From NCBI RefSeq assembly GCF_003047105.1, contig NZ_CP028472.1, forward strand, positions 1 through 64,000: DNA of 64,000 nt, in the 5' to 3' direction. The notes under the pieces are model-generated. The model was not told where the DNA came from. It searched no databases and saw nothing but the letters and a program-made list of their open reading frames with translations. Positions 42,329-51,214 of the stretch are shown piece after piece (the first letter of the stretch is position 1; the number at the start of each line of letters is the position of its first letter). This stretch comes from Celeribacter baekdonensis (GTDB taxonomy: Bacteria > Pseudomonadota > Alphaproteobacteria > Rhodobacterales > Rhodobacteraceae). A program made the position numbers and the translations under genes.

Positions 42329-45300
42329 TTACAAAGCCTTACAAGTATTAAGCCAAAGGGACAGGTCACCAAAGTCTGAATCCCGGCGCGATCCCTTCAA
42401 GAGGATGAAATCCCCCTCTTTCACGGCGTCTTTGAGAGTGGTGAAAAGCGCGGGCGCACTCGAAAAATGCGGCCCCAGAACGGCATCTGGCAACCTCTTT
42501 CGCAAATGCCGCATCTCTTCCCCATGTGTCAAAACAAGCTCCACCCCCGACGCCATCAATGGCGCAGCAAGCGCCTCGTGCAGCTTGGCCGCTTGATCGC
42601 CGAGATGAACAATCCGACCGAGCACTGCGATTTTCCGGCCCGCCACCTGCTGTCGCTCAAGCTCAGTGAAGGCATTTAACATCGAAAGGACTTCGGCGTT
42701 CCAACTGTCGTCCAACACCTGCACCTTATGCCCGCCTAAATGACAGGCATACTGAACCAAACGGCCCTCGTGCGGCGTGTATGCCTCCAACCTCCGAGCG
42801 CTGTCGTCCAAATCGCGCCCAAGCGCATGGGCGACAGTGAGCGTTGCGACTGCGTTGCTCAACATGCCCTGACTGACAAAGGGCAGCGTCACCTCATGGG
42901 TCTGACCCGCCAGCACCACCGTGAGCCGGGTCGATCTGCCTTCAGTGGCCTGGTCCAGCACCCGCAAATGGGCGTTCGGGCTGGGCCCAAAGGTCAAGAC
43001 CCGGCTTGCATGTTGGATTGCCTTGGCGTGGATGGTCTCAAAATGCGCCAAATGTTCGCCGATCACGGCAATCCCACCCGGCATCAGCCCATCGAAAACC
43101 TTCGATTTCCAACGCGCAACATCCTCAGTTGTCTTGATCATCCTGTTGGTTTGCGACAGGCCGATCTCTGTGATCATGGCAATGGTGGGGCGCACCGATC
43201 GGGTGATTGGACCGCGGTTCATCCAAAGCGCAGATTGTGCAATTTCAAGCAAAGCGGCCTGATGGTCGGGTGCAAGACTGGCCAGTTGTATCGGCACGCC
43301 AACACGCGAGTTATAGTTGTCCACGCTTTTCAGAGCACATCCGGGATCGAACAGCGTTTCGAGCAACCCGAGGGTTGAAGACTTCCCAACCGTCCCGGTC
43401 ACGGCGATCACCGGACCTTGAAACCGCTGCCGGGCGGCAAAGCCCAGTTCCATATGGGCCTTGATCGGATCATCGACCAACAGTTGTGGGAAATCACTTG
43501 GCACATCTGCAATGGCTCTACTGACGATCGCCCCCGCCAAACGGTGGATATTCTGCGCCACCACCGGATGGCGGTCCCCGATCGTTTTGATCGGCTGGGT
43601 CGTGCCTTCGTGAAATGCGCGCTCGCGATTGGTGTGGGCGACAAACAGGACCGGGGCATCTCGCATATCAATGTGTTTTTGACCATTGACCACAGAACGC
43701 ACAAACCAGCTTTTTTGCGGCGTGGTCAGCCACCGACCCCCGGTGATCGCCTGAAGCTGTTCCGCCGTCCATGTTTGACCCGAAGGGCTGTCAGACACCA
43801 GATCAGGGAACTGGGTCTGGTAGGTCAAGCTCAGCGAAGTGTCCGTTTGTGTCAGCTGCACCGAAACCAGTTTTGGATGGAGATAACACTGCGTATTCGG
43901 CGCTCGCCCCAGCACGCGAATTTCCAATTGTAGCGGCGCGTTGCTCAGGTGTTTCAACGGCGGCGGACGCAGACCAAAATGGTCTCTATAAATCCGTCCG
44001 GGAACCCAGCGACGGGTGGGAAGCATCCAATCGCACGGATCATGATCCATGCCGCGCCCCCACTCCATCAACGCCCCCTGCCCCCGGGGAACCGCCGTAT
44101 AGCTCAACCGAAGATCGTCAGAAACCGGGATGTCACTGGACCACCAGGCCTCAACCCAAAGCATCCGCCGATGCGTGATATGTTGCGGGGTCAGGCGCAC
44201 TCCTAATAGCGTCAAACCGTTTATTTTCACGGGTTTGATGCGTGCCTCTTCGGGCACATACGGAGCCTGCCCATACAGTGAATCGGCCTCATAGGCCTTC
44301 AAAACCTCTACCGGATAGCGCCGCGGTGGCGCGTCCGTTTGAACCACAGGTTTGTTCGCCTCTGACCGTGGGACAAGTGGCAAATAGGCCCGATCTTCAT
44401 GGCACGTTAGTGTCGTACCGATACTTTGGCATTTGCTTTGAAACCTCTGTATCACACCATGTGCGGCATCACTGCGCAGACGCTGGCTAAAGCCAAAGCC
44501 AACACCGATGGGAATAAACTCAACCCAGCTCACACCCTCTGCGCTCAAGCCCAGCCGGAACACCCCGCCGTCAGAAAACTGACTGCGAATGGAGTCGAAG
44601 AGTAGATCACCCGCGTCATGGATGATCGGCTTGGATTTGTAGACTTCGATGCCTTGCAACCGATGCGCCGAGGCACCAAGCACGGCATCCGCCCCGGCAT
44701 CAATCAACGCATGTCCAACAGCGATTTCACCGTCATCTGGCGTGGGCGCATTGTTCGCACCCCAATGCACGGCGACTATGGCAAGATCGGCTTGTTTTTT
44801 GGCCTCGGCGATGCGCGGTTCAAACGCCACTCGCCAGACGTGTGGATCATCCAACGGCACATAGGCGGTGCCTGGCGTCTCATCTGTTGCGGCAAACCGA
44901 GGCTGGGTCGTATCGACACTAAACAACGCCACACGCACCGCGCCAGCGGTACAAAACGTGGGACGAAAGGCCTCGGCTCGGGTGCGCCCGCTGCCAGCGT
45001 AGGCAATGCCAAGCGCGCGCAGGATGTCCTGTTGCTGCATCAACGCCTGAGGGCCGTAATCCCCGCTGTGATTGTTGGCCACGGCCACCGCGTCGATGTT
45101 TGCCGCCATCAAGATGTTCAACATTTCAGGGCGGGCGCGATAATAATACGGCCCCCCCTCGCCCTTGATCACACCTTGTGTGCCGAGCGAGCTGACAACG
45201 CATTCCAGATTCACGATCGACAGATCCGCCGACTTAAGCTCGGGAATGTCGAGGACCTGATCATACCCCAGCTGCTTTGATCTGTAATGTTGACGACGCC

Positions 45301-47206
45301 CCAAATTGACGTCGCCCCCCCAAGCCAAAATGGCGGGGGCGCTCAGGGGCGGCGTGCCCTCCACGTCTTGCACATGCTCTGCCTGTTTTGACCGGTCCGC
45401 CACCTCTGATGGGCGCGTTTCTGGGCGTTCTCCATCTCGCAAATAGTGCAAAAGATAGGCCGTATAACCCGACAGATAATGTTCAACATCGTCGATCCTG
45501 ACGCGGAACCCGTGATGGCGAATGAAAAAACTACCCAATATACGTTGGGGATTTTTGAAATACATCGCGATTTCCGGCCAGAAAAACCCGTTCATCAGGT
45601 AATGCGCACGCGTTTCGAGAGCCCGGTAGAACTTATCCAGATCAAGATGTTTCAAAAGAGGGTGGTGCGCCTCACTGCCTTGCAATCGCACAATCATCTT
45701 GTGCGCGGCCATCATCAATTCAAGCAGGGTGGGAAAGGTCGTGATGCGGTCAATCACAAAATCCAGATGCCCGACCACGTTTTGGAGGCCAAACCGGAAA
45801 TAGCGCTCCTCTGGCCGATAAAGTGTCAATTCGTTGACGCAATAGCTGAGCCAGTGATCGTGACTTTTCCAATGCTGTTGCGCGATAAAGTAATCGAACG
45901 CCTTTTCAACCGTCTGCAACCACCGCGCGTCTTTGGTCAAACCATAGAGCCGCATCAACCCAAAGGCGGCCTCCCCGTCATAATATATGATCCGAAAGGT
46001 TTCTTTGACGCTCAGATCGGTGGAATTGAGCACATGGTGCAACTGCCCGGTCTCTGGGTCTTGGACCCGTCGGATGCCCTCCGCCAAGTGGTCCAACAGC
46101 GGCAGGTGGCTCTGATCGCCCGTCAATTCGGTGTATTTGACAAGCGCCAGAAGGGCGACGGCACTGCCGCCCAGCTTGAATTCATTGTTCAGGTCTTGCA
46201 GATACGCGACCTCCTTCCCATCCGGTAAGGTAAACCGACGAATGAGGTTTTGGGTCATGAACCGAAGCGCGCGGTCAATCGCGGCCTTGACCTCCGGGTC
46301 CCGCGTGACCTCCCACGCCTCCAACATGGAATAGATCGTGCTGGTGTGGCGCAGGGTGTTATAGGCCTTAATCTCCCGGTCAAAACACGGATGCAGCCCA
46401 TAGACAAACTGGCCCTTTTCATCGACTTGCGCCGCCAAAAACCGACTGGATTGCGCGACCATGTTTTCCACAGTGGTTTCATCGAGATCCGTCACAATCC
46501 TGCGCCCAGTGTCCCGCCCTTCAGCACCGCCGCTAAAGCCGTGCAACCGGATCGGACCATGACCCGGTTGCAAAAGAAAGGCTTGGGTTGAAAACAGACT
46601 GATCTGATGTGCGGGGTCTTGAGGCAATTGGAACCCCGCGCCAAACCGTCGGCGCGCATAAATGTTGAAATTCTTTTCGTTCACACCAGCATTTTCGACG
46701 GTGCCGCCAAGATACAACATCGCGTTGGCATTCAGTTCCTGCTCTAAAAACGCCTGCTCAAATCCACGATCAAGCGCGAGCCCATAGCGAAAATAACTCC
46801 GCTTGCTGTTCTCAAGCGCCAATTGGCAGTGGTGCCACGTCAGGTCCCACGTTTGATCGACCCAATCCACTCTCAGCCAGCGCATTGGCGGGTTGGGATT
46901 GGCCAAAGCCTCCCGCCATGTCTCTACTTTTTCCCAGATGTCCGCCAGATCCCGGCCAACGAAATGCACAACATCTGCGCGTTTGGTGCCGTCACTGAGG
47001 GAGAAAAAGAGGCGCAGCGGAGCTGACGGTGCAACGTCGGAGGGCTGCAACGCATAGGTCAAAGCTGCTTTGGCCTGTGCCAAAAGCTCGATCAACGGCG
47101 CTTTGGGACGGTGTGCAAGAGACGCCATCACCGTATTGGATTTGTCGCTCTGTCCCCGTCGTGTGTCTGCTTTTGACAGATGCCGAGACCGCTTTTTCTT
47201 GTCCAT
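42329..47206 (-). CDS. Three-part fusion: alpha/alpha-toroid-like, CapA-like metallophosphatase, MurF/CapB-like ligase
   Basis: ATG 47206 lies eight bases after GAAGG; 1625 residues. Residues about 240-595 show helical repeats like an alpha/alpha toroid (GSAVALLALVKYTELTGD, GEAAFGLMRLYGLTKDARWL). Residues 623-903 match CapA: WGGDVNLGRR, IVNLEC, VANNHSGDYG, VAVHWGANN, GASAHRLQGIE. Residues 904-1263 are an unassigned beta-rich part. Residues 1264-1625 are a Mur ligase: P-loop VTGTVGKSST, then the MurF-type DDSWNAEVLSM and the closing LLKGSRRDSDFGD. CapB-type ligases extend poly-gamma-glutamate and CapA aids its export, so this may make an amide-linked surface polymer. No signal peptide or membrane helix is evident. 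It is a single gene next to secreted biofilm proteins. Confidence 0.85.
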   Translation of the reverse strand: MDKKKRSRHLSKADTRRGQSDKSNTVMASLAHRPKAPLIELLAQAKAALTYALQPSDVAPSAPLRLFFSLSDGTKRADVVHFVGRDLADIWEKVETWREALANPNPPMRWLRVDWVDQTWDLTWHHCQLALENSKRSYFRYGLALDRGFEQAFLEQELNANAMLYLGGTVENAGVNEKNFNIYARRRFGAGFQLPQDPAHQISLFSTQAFLLQPGHGPIRLHGFSGGAEGRDTGRRIVTDLDETTVENMVAQSSRFLAAQVDEKGQFVYGLHPCFDREIKAYNTLRHTSTIYSMLEAWEVTRDPEVKAAIDRALRFMTQNLIRRFTLPDGKEVAYLQDLNNEFKLGGSAVALLALVKYTELTGDQSHLPLLDHLAEGIRRVQDPETGQLHHVLNSTDLSVKETFRIIYYDGEAAFGLMRLYGLTKDARWLQTVEKAFDYFIAQQHWKSHDHWLSYCVNELTLYRPEERYFRFGLQNVVGHLDFVIDRITTFPTLLELMMAAHKMIVRLQGSEAHHPLLKHLDLDKFYRALETRAHYLMNGFFWPEIAMYFKNPQRILGSFFIRHHGFRVRIDDVEHYLSGYTAYLLHYLRDGERPETRPSEVADRSKQAEHVQDVEGTPPLSAPAILAWGGDVNLGRRQHYRSKQLGYDQVLDIPELKSADLSIVNLECVVSSLGTQGVIKGEGGPYYYRARPEMLNILMAANIDAVAVANNHSGDYGPQALMQQQDILRALGIAYAGSGRTRAEAFRPTFCTAGAVRVALFSVDTTQPRFAATDETPGTAYVPLDDPHVWRVAFEPRIAEAKKQADLAIVAVHWGANNAPTPDDGEIAVGHALIDAGADAVLGASAHRLQGIEVYKSKPIIHDAGDLLFDSIRSQFSDGGVFRLGLSAEGVSWVEFIPIGVGFGFSQRLRSDAAHGVIQRFQSKCQSIGTTLTCHEDRAYLPLVPRSEANKPVVQTDAPPRRYPVEVLKAYEADSLYGQAPYVPEEARIKPVKINGLTLLGVRLTPQHITHRRMLWVEAWWSSDIPVSDDLRLSYTAVPRGQGALMEWGRGMDHDPCDWMLPTRRWVPGRIYRDHFGLRPPPLKHLSNAPLQLEIRVLGRAPNTQCYLHPKLVSVQLTQTDTSLSLTYQTQFPDLVSDSPSGQTWTAEQLQAITGGRWLTTPQKSWFVRSVVNGQKHIDMRDAPVLFVAHTNRERAFHEGTTQPIKTIGDRHPVVAQNIHRLAGAIVSRAIADVPSDFPQLLVDDPIKAHMELGFAARQRFQGPVIAVTGTVGKSSTLGLLETLFDPGCALKSVDNYNSRVGVPIQLASLAPDHQAALLEIAQSALWMNRGPITRSVRPTIAMITEIGLSQTNRMIKTTEDVARWKSKVFDGLMPGGIAVIGEHLAHFETIHAKAIQHASRVLTFGPSPNAHLRVLDQATEGRSTRLTVVLAGQTHEVTLPFVSQGMLSNAVATLTVAHALGRDLDDSARRLEAYTPHEGRLVQYACHLGGHKVQVLDDSWNAEVLSMLNAFTELERQQVAGRKIAVLGRIVHLGDQAAKLHEALAAPLMASGVELVLTHGEEMRHLRKRLPDAVLGPHFSSAPALFTTLKDAVKEGDFILLKGSRRDSDFGDLSLWLNTCKAL

Positions 47207-47330
47207 CGCATAGGCCTTCGTATGGGCTGTCACGCACAAATCTAAACGGCACAACGGTGAAAATCTAACTACCACATGGACCAGAGGGCGTCCTCTCACG
47301 GTCGTTTGGGAAAGCACGCCGCCCTGAGTC

Positions 47331-47373
47331 AATAACCCGCCCCGAACGTTTCATCGGTTCGGGACGGGTTATT
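47331..47373 (-). terminator. Strong hairpin after the first secreted repeat protein
   Basis: A 17-base stem beginning AATAACCCG on the left arm, with a C-A mismatch, closes around a nine-base loop (47348-47356). It lies 84 bases beyond the stop of the 47457-49097 gene and ends in T-rich sequence. It should separate that gene from the large fusion gene. Confidence 0.65.
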
Positions 47374-48452
47374 TCAGGATGTCTTGCGCCATGAGACACC
47401 TGTCTTTGTCGAGATCGGGCCACGTGTGCCGCCCGACCCCAGAGTATCATCGTCCCTTAGAGGGCAACATCGTCGGTCAGGCCGGTCAGCCCATCCAGCA
47501 ACCCGCCATCCAGCAGCCCATCCGTCAAGCCGCCCAAAAGACCGCCAGACGCATCCGCATTGCCATCCGTGATCAGGCTCAGCCCCGTCAAATCCGACAC
47601 AACACCGGCATCGCCAATGACCTCACCCAAGACGCCATCATTGCCGGTCACGTCGCCCAACAGACCGCTGTTGCCCGTCAGATCGCCCAGCAGACCACCG
47701 TCCGACACAACCGGATCGAGCAGGCCATTCGTATCCGCCAAGCCGCCAAGCAGATCACCGCCGAGCACGCCGTCAAGAAGACCACCGTCGCCACCCAACA
47801 GACCATCGGTCAGCCCGCCAAGCAGGTCGCCACCAAGCACGCCGTCAAGCAAACCACCGTCACCGCCCAACAGGCCATCGGTCAGACCGCCAAGCAGATC
47901 ACCGCCAAGCACGCCGTCAAGAAGACCACCGTCGCCACCCAACAGGCCATCGGTCAGACCGCCAAGCAGGTCGTCAAGCAAACCACCGTCACCGCCCAAC
48001 AGGCCATCGGTCAGACCACCAAGCAGCTCGCCGCCCGTGTCACCCGCGCCAGACGCGTCTTCGCCCAGCAAGCCGGTGCCAATCAAACCACCAACAAGCC
48101 CATCAGAACCCGTCAGCCCGCCAAGCACACCATCGTTGAGAAGCAGGTCGCCGAGAAGACCATCAGACCCGGTCACATCGCCCAAAAGACCGCCGTTGCC
48201 GGTGACATCCCCAAGCAAACCGTCGTCCGAAATCAGACCGTCCAAAAGGCCCGTCTCGCCACCGTCCTGAACACCGTCGCCGAGCAAGGGTTGTCCCGTC
48301 AAAGCCGTTCCCAGATCGCCCAAAGCGCCCGAGTCCCCAAGCAAACCACCCAGAAGCCCGCCAGATCCGGTCACATCCCCGAGCAAACCACCATCGCCGG
48401 TCAAACCGCCCAACAAACCTCCCGTTCCAACGAGGGGATCGAGGAACCCTTG
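47371..48452. repeat. Duplicated block, copy 1 (matches 49668-50755)
   Basis: Nearly identical over about 1.08 kb to 49668-50755, covering the repeat-rich C-terminal half of a secreted-protein gene plus 86 bases of its 3-prime flank. Differences include a nine-base insertion near the stop and a 15-base deletion in the 72-base array. The non-coding flank is as conserved as the coding part, which shows a recent duplication or conversion. Confidence 0.85.
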
Positions 48453-49097
48453 ATCGGCATCCGCATCGGCATCCGCGTCAGCATCAGCATCCGCGTCAGC
48501 GTCCGCATCGGCATCCGCGTCAGCATCCGCGTCGGCGTCAGCATCAGCATCCGCGTCAGCGTCCGCATCGGCATCGGCATCCGCATCAGCATCGGCGTCA
48601 GCGTCCGCATCAGCATCGGCGTCCGCATCAGCATCAGCATCGGCGTCCGCATCGGCGTCAGCATCCGCATCGGCGTCGGCATCCGCGTCCGCATCCGCGT
48701 CAGCGTCAGCGTCCGCGTCAGCGTCCGCGTCGGCATCCGCGTCAGCGTCAGCGTCCGCATCGGCATCACTGTCGTTACCACCGCCGGCTGCCAGAGCCGC
48801 AAGACCAATCCCACCGAAAACGGCAGCAGCTATGCCCTCTTCAGAGAACCCCATGCCCAGCCCAGCCGTTGCGGCAGGATCGCCAGTCACGCCGCTGTCC
48901 GTTCCATCACCAAAAACCAAGCTGTGAAGCGACTGGTTTTCTGCGGGCGTATAAAAGTCGTTCACAACAATCTGATCGCCGCTCTTAAGATCGATGATCA
49001 AATCGTCTCCGTTTTTAGAGTAGCGCAGCACGTCGTCCCGCATCACGTCGATTTTGACACTAATTTCAGGACCCGCCTGAACGGAGGTGGTTACCAT
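47457..49097 (-). CDS. Secreted repeat protein 1 (BapA-prefix-like, DA linker, GLLGG repeats)
   Basis: ATG 49097 follows GGGAGAG; 546 residues. Residues 1-75 resemble the BapA prefix-like domain: a beta-rich unit with RYSKNGDDLIIDLKSGDQIVVNDFY and a LHSLVFGDGT close. A helical Gly/Ala stretch (LGMGFSEEGIAAAVFGGIGLAALAAGG) follows. Next is a 105-residue pure Asp-Ala run, then about 330 residues of Gly-Leu-Leu-Gly type repeats, including four copies of a 24-residue unit. The end LTDDVAL (acid, then hydrophobic) suits a C-terminal type I secretion signal. There is no Sec signal. It is probably exported by the system at 57-63 kb and forms matrix material. The repeats keep the opposite strand open too. 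Confidence 0.8.
   Translation of the reverse strand: MVTTSVQAGPEISVKIDVMRDDVLRYSKNGDDLIIDLKSGDQIVVNDFYTPAENQSLHSLVFGDGTDSGVTGDPAATAGLGMGFSEEGIAAAVFGGIGLAALAAGGGNDSDADADADADADADADADADADADADADADADADADADADADADADADADADADADADADADADADADADADADADADADADADADADADADADADADADADADADQGFLDPLVGTGGLLGGLTGDGGLLGDVTGSGGLLGGLLGDSGALGDLGTALTGQPLLGDGVQDGGETGLLDGLISDDGLLGDVTGNGGLLGDVTGSDGLLGDLLLNDGVLGGLTGSDGLVGGLIGTGLLGEDASGAGDTGGELLGGLTDGLLGGDGGLLDDLLGGLTDGLLGGDGGLLDGVLGGDLLGGLTDGLLGGDGGLLDGVLGGDLLGGLTDGLLGGDGGLLDGVLGGDLLGGLADTNGLLDPVVSDGGLLGDLTGNSGLLGDVTGNDGVLGEVIGDAGVVSDLTGLSLITDGNADASGGLLGGLTDGLLDGGLLDGLTGLTDDVAL
47745..48032. repeat. 72-base tandem array in secreted protein 1
   Basis: Units begin at 47745, 47817, 47889 and 47961, each 72 bases; the last is 15 bases short. 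Each encodes GGDLLGGLTDGLLGGD plus GGLLDGVL. The sister gene has four full units (50033, 50105, 50177, 50249), and the third gene has two (51735, 51807) before diverging. Confidence 0.85.
48453..48767. repeat. Hexanucleotide array coding for 105 Asp/Ala residues
   Basis: 315 bases built from GCNGAY-type hexamers (read on the minus strand). The synonymous third bases vary, so the codon pattern is irregular while the protein is strictly alternating. The sister gene carries only 135 bases of the same array, which shows length change since duplication. Confidence 0.9.
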
Positions 49098-49298
49098 CGT
49101 TAATCTCTCCCAGTTTCCAAAAGGCCTAGACGCCCACCAAATACATTTACATCTTATTACTGTATATCAAAAACTAAAGGATATTATCCAGCCCATTATT
49201 ATAAACTTTAGGACTATTATTTTACCGCCCGCAAGGGCAGTCACCGCTCCGCGGAACGCCTGAAACGCACCGGCACCCCGCGACAGCAGATTCTAGAT
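49098..49298. promoter_or_regulatory. Upstream region of secreted protein 1
   Basis: AT-rich gap that holds CTAAAGGATA at 49174-49183 and CTTTAGGAC at 49206-49214. These are inverse copies of the core found as a palindrome at 53015-53028. TATAAT-like and TATATC stretches lie between. Probably a promoter with two regulator half-sites. Confidence 0.45.
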
Positions 49299-49493
49299 TT
49301 AAGTGGCCTTAAGTTTGGGGGCCGACACGTTACATTGGAGCAACTTGTTCTGCTCTAACGCAACCTGTCTCAACGCATAGGCTGTTGCGCGAAAATCAGA
49401 AGATTGTGCAATCAAGCTTGCGTAAAGGGCCTCAGCCACCAAATCTCTTGATTCGCGGCTAAAAATCTCTAAATAATCTTGATTATCATTCAT
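49299..49493 (-). CDS. Small hypothetical protein
   Basis: A 64-residue frame from ATG 49493 (MNDNQDYLEIFSRESRDL) to the stop at 49299. It is predicted to be helical, without signal or membrane segment, and has one Cys. It lies between two paralogous secreted-protein genes, on the same strand. A purine-rich stretch upstream is only a weak ribosome site, and the frame could start earlier at 49562. The composition looks like real coding sequence (balanced residues, no low complexity). Its promoter-side neighbour has AT-rich control sequence beginning at about 49140. I do not recognise a family. Confidence 0.4.
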   Translation of the reverse strand: MNDNQDYLEIFSRESRDLVAEALYASLIAQSSDFRATAYALRQVALEQNKLLQCNVSAPKLKAT

Positions 49494-49614
49494 TCTGTAT
49501 TCGCTTTTCTCGAATAAGGAGAGAGGCAGATCATGCTGGGTGAGTGGGTGATGGGGGGTCACATAACCCGCCTCTCAGGTGGTAGAACGCCACGTTTCCG
49601 AGGCGCCCCTTTTC

Positions 49615-49641
49615 GGAGCAGCTTGTTGGGCGAGCTGCTCC
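49615..49641 (-). terminator. Hairpin after secreted protein 2
   Basis: A perfect eight-base stem GGAGCAGC/GCTGCTCC around an 11-base loop, about 110 bases past the stop of the 49754-51214 gene. No U-tract on the minus strand. Likely terminates or trims that transcript. Confidence 0.5.
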
Positions 49642-49667
49642 TACGCGCTCCCGTCAGCTGAAGCGCG

Positions 49668-50755
49668 ATTTCAGGATGTCTTGCGCCATGAGACACCTGT
49701 CTTTGTCGAGATCGGGCCACGTGTGCCGCCCGATCCCAGAGTATCATCGTCCCTTAGAGGGCAACATCGTCGGTCAGCCCATCCAGCAACCCGCCATCCA
49801 GCAGCCCATCCGTCAAGCCGCCCAAAAGACCGCCAGACGCATCCGCATTGCCATCCGTGATCAGGCTCAGCCCCGTCAAATCCGACACAACACCGGCATC
49901 GCCAATGACCTCACCCAAGACGCCATCATTGCCGGTCACGTCGCCCAACAGACCGCTGTTGCCCGTCAGATCGCCCAGCAGACCACCGTCCGACACAACC
50001 GGATCGAGCAGGCCATTCGTATCCGCCAAGCCGCCAAGCAGATCACCGCCGAGCACGCCGTCAAGAAGACCACCGTCGCCACCCAACAGACCATCGGTCA
50101 GCCCGCCAAGCAGGTCGCCACCAAGCACGCCGTCAAGCAAACCACCGTCACCGCCCAACAGGCCATCGGTCAGACCGCCAAGCAGATCACCGCCAAGCAC
50201 GCCGTCAAGAAGACCACCGTCGCCACCCAACAGGCCATCGGTCAGACCGCCAAGCAGGTCGCCACCGAGCACGCCGTCAAGCAAACCACCGTCACCGCCC
50301 AACAGACCATCGGTCAGACCACCAAGCAGGTCGCCGCCCGTGTCACCCGCGCCAGACGCGTCTTCGCCCAGCAAGCCGGTGCCAATCAAACCACCAACAA
50401 GCCCATCAGAACCCGTCAGCCCGCCAAGCACACCATCGTTGAGAAGCAGGTCGCCGAGAAGACCATCAGACCCGGTCACATCGCCCAAAAGACCGCCGTT
50501 GCCGGTGACATCCCCAAGCAAACCGTCGTCCGAAATCAGACCGTCCAAAAGGCCCGTCTCGCCACCGTCCTGAACACCGTCGCCGAGCAAGGGTTGTCCC
50601 GTCAAAGCCGTTCCCAGATCGCCCAAAGCGCCCGAGTCCCCAAGCAAACCACCCAGAAGCCCGCCAGATCCGGTCACATCCCCGAGCAAACCACCATCGC
50701 CGGTCAAACCGCCCAACAAACCTCCCGTTCCAACGAGGGGATCGAGGAACCCTTG
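49668..50755. repeat. Duplicated block, copy 2 (matches 47371-48452)
   Basis: Partner of the block at 47371-48452; it includes the last 86 bases of 3-prime flank and the repeat-rich half of the second secreted-protein gene. Length is 1088 against 1082 bases, explained by one nine-base and one 15-base difference. Confidence 0.85.
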
Positions 50756-51214
50756 ATCGGCATCCGCATCGGCATCCGCGTCAGCATCCGCGTCGGCATC
50801 CGCGTCGGCGTCAGCATCAGCATCCGCGTCAGCATCAGCATCAGCATCAGCATCCGCGTCAGCATCAGCATCCGCGTCAGCGTCAGCATCACTGTCATCA
50901 CCACCACCGGCTGCCAGAGCCGCAAGACCAACCCCGCCCAAAACAGCGGCTGCGATTCCCTCTTCAGAGAAACCCATCCCCAACCCTGCCGCAGCGGGAT
51001 CGCCATCAACAGTCATGTCATTGCTGTAAACAATACTGTGCAAAGACCCGTCTGCCGTTGGCACGTAATAGCGCTGAACGGTAATCGTATCGCCGTTGCC
51101 CAAATCGATAATTAGATTGTCTCCCGATCGGCTGTATGTTTCCAAGCCAGTTTGGTCGATACCTAAGTTGACGCGCGTCTCCGTGGCGGAGACTAAGATC
51201 GTTTTGTTTGCCAT
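49754..51214 (-). CDS. Secreted repeat protein 2 (BapA-prefix-like, DA linker, GLLGG repeats)
   Basis: ATG 51214 follows AGGAG; 486 residues. The N-terminal domain (TYSRSGDNLIIDLGNGDTITVQRYY, then GSLHSIVYSND) is related to but clearly diverged from that of protein 1. The Gly/Ala helix and everything after it are almost identical. The Asp-Ala run is 45 residues, against 105 in the sister. Four full 24-residue units follow, then GVLGEVIGDAGVVSDLTG and the end GLLDGLTDDVAL. The pattern of a diverged head and identical tail suggests recombination of the repeat part between neighbours. It is likely a type I substrate; the C-terminus matches proteins 1 and 3 in style. Confidence 0.8.
   Translation of the reverse strand: MANKTILVSATETRVNLGIDQTGLETYSRSGDNLIIDLGNGDTITVQRYYVPTADGSLHSIVYSNDMTVDGDPAAAGLGMGFSEEGIAAAVLGGVGLAALAAGGGDDSDADADADADADADADADADADADADADADADADADADADADADADQGFLDPLVGTGGLLGGLTGDGGLLGDVTGSGGLLGGLLGDSGALGDLGTALTGQPLLGDGVQDGGETGLLDGLISDDGLLGDVTGNGGLLGDVTGSDGLLGDLLLNDGVLGGLTGSDGLVGGLIGTGLLGEDASGAGDTGGDLLGGLTDGLLGGDGGLLDGVLGGDLLGGLTDGLLGGDGGLLDGVLGGDLLGGLTDGLLGGDGGLLDGVLGGDLLGGLTDGLLGGDGGLLDGVLGGDLLGGLADTNGLLDPVVSDGGLLGDLTGNSGLLGDVTGNDGVLGEVIGDAGVVSDLTGLSLITDGNADASGGLLGGLTDGLLDGGLLDGLTDDVAL
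50033..50335. repeat. 72-base tandem array in secreted protein 2
   Basis: Four full units start at 50033, 50105, 50177 and 50249, with the unit boundary repeated at 50321. The units alternate slightly in sequence (AAGAAGACC versus AAGCAAACC), so pairs may have duplicated together. Confidence 0.85.
50756..50890. repeat. Hexanucleotide array coding for 45 Asp/Ala residues
   Basis: 135 bases of GCNGAY-type hexamers on the minus strand, the shorter sister of the 315-base array at 48453-48767. Confidence 0.9.

Noticed and set aside
47265..47450. Conserved short minus-strand frames after the two repeat genes (also 49559-49747)
   Set aside because: They lie in the duplicated 3-prime flank, so their similarity reflects the duplication. 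No ribosome site, and the frames diverge after the duplicated part.
48453..48767. CRISPR-like or satellite array
   Set aside because: There are no spacers and no conserved palindromic repeat; the periodic hexamers encode a strict Asp-Ala run inside a gene.
49299..49562. Longer 87-residue version of the small protein
   Set aside because: The first 23 residues (His/Pro/Leu-rich) do not look coding and no ribosome site precedes 49562; ATG 49493 is a better though still weak choice.
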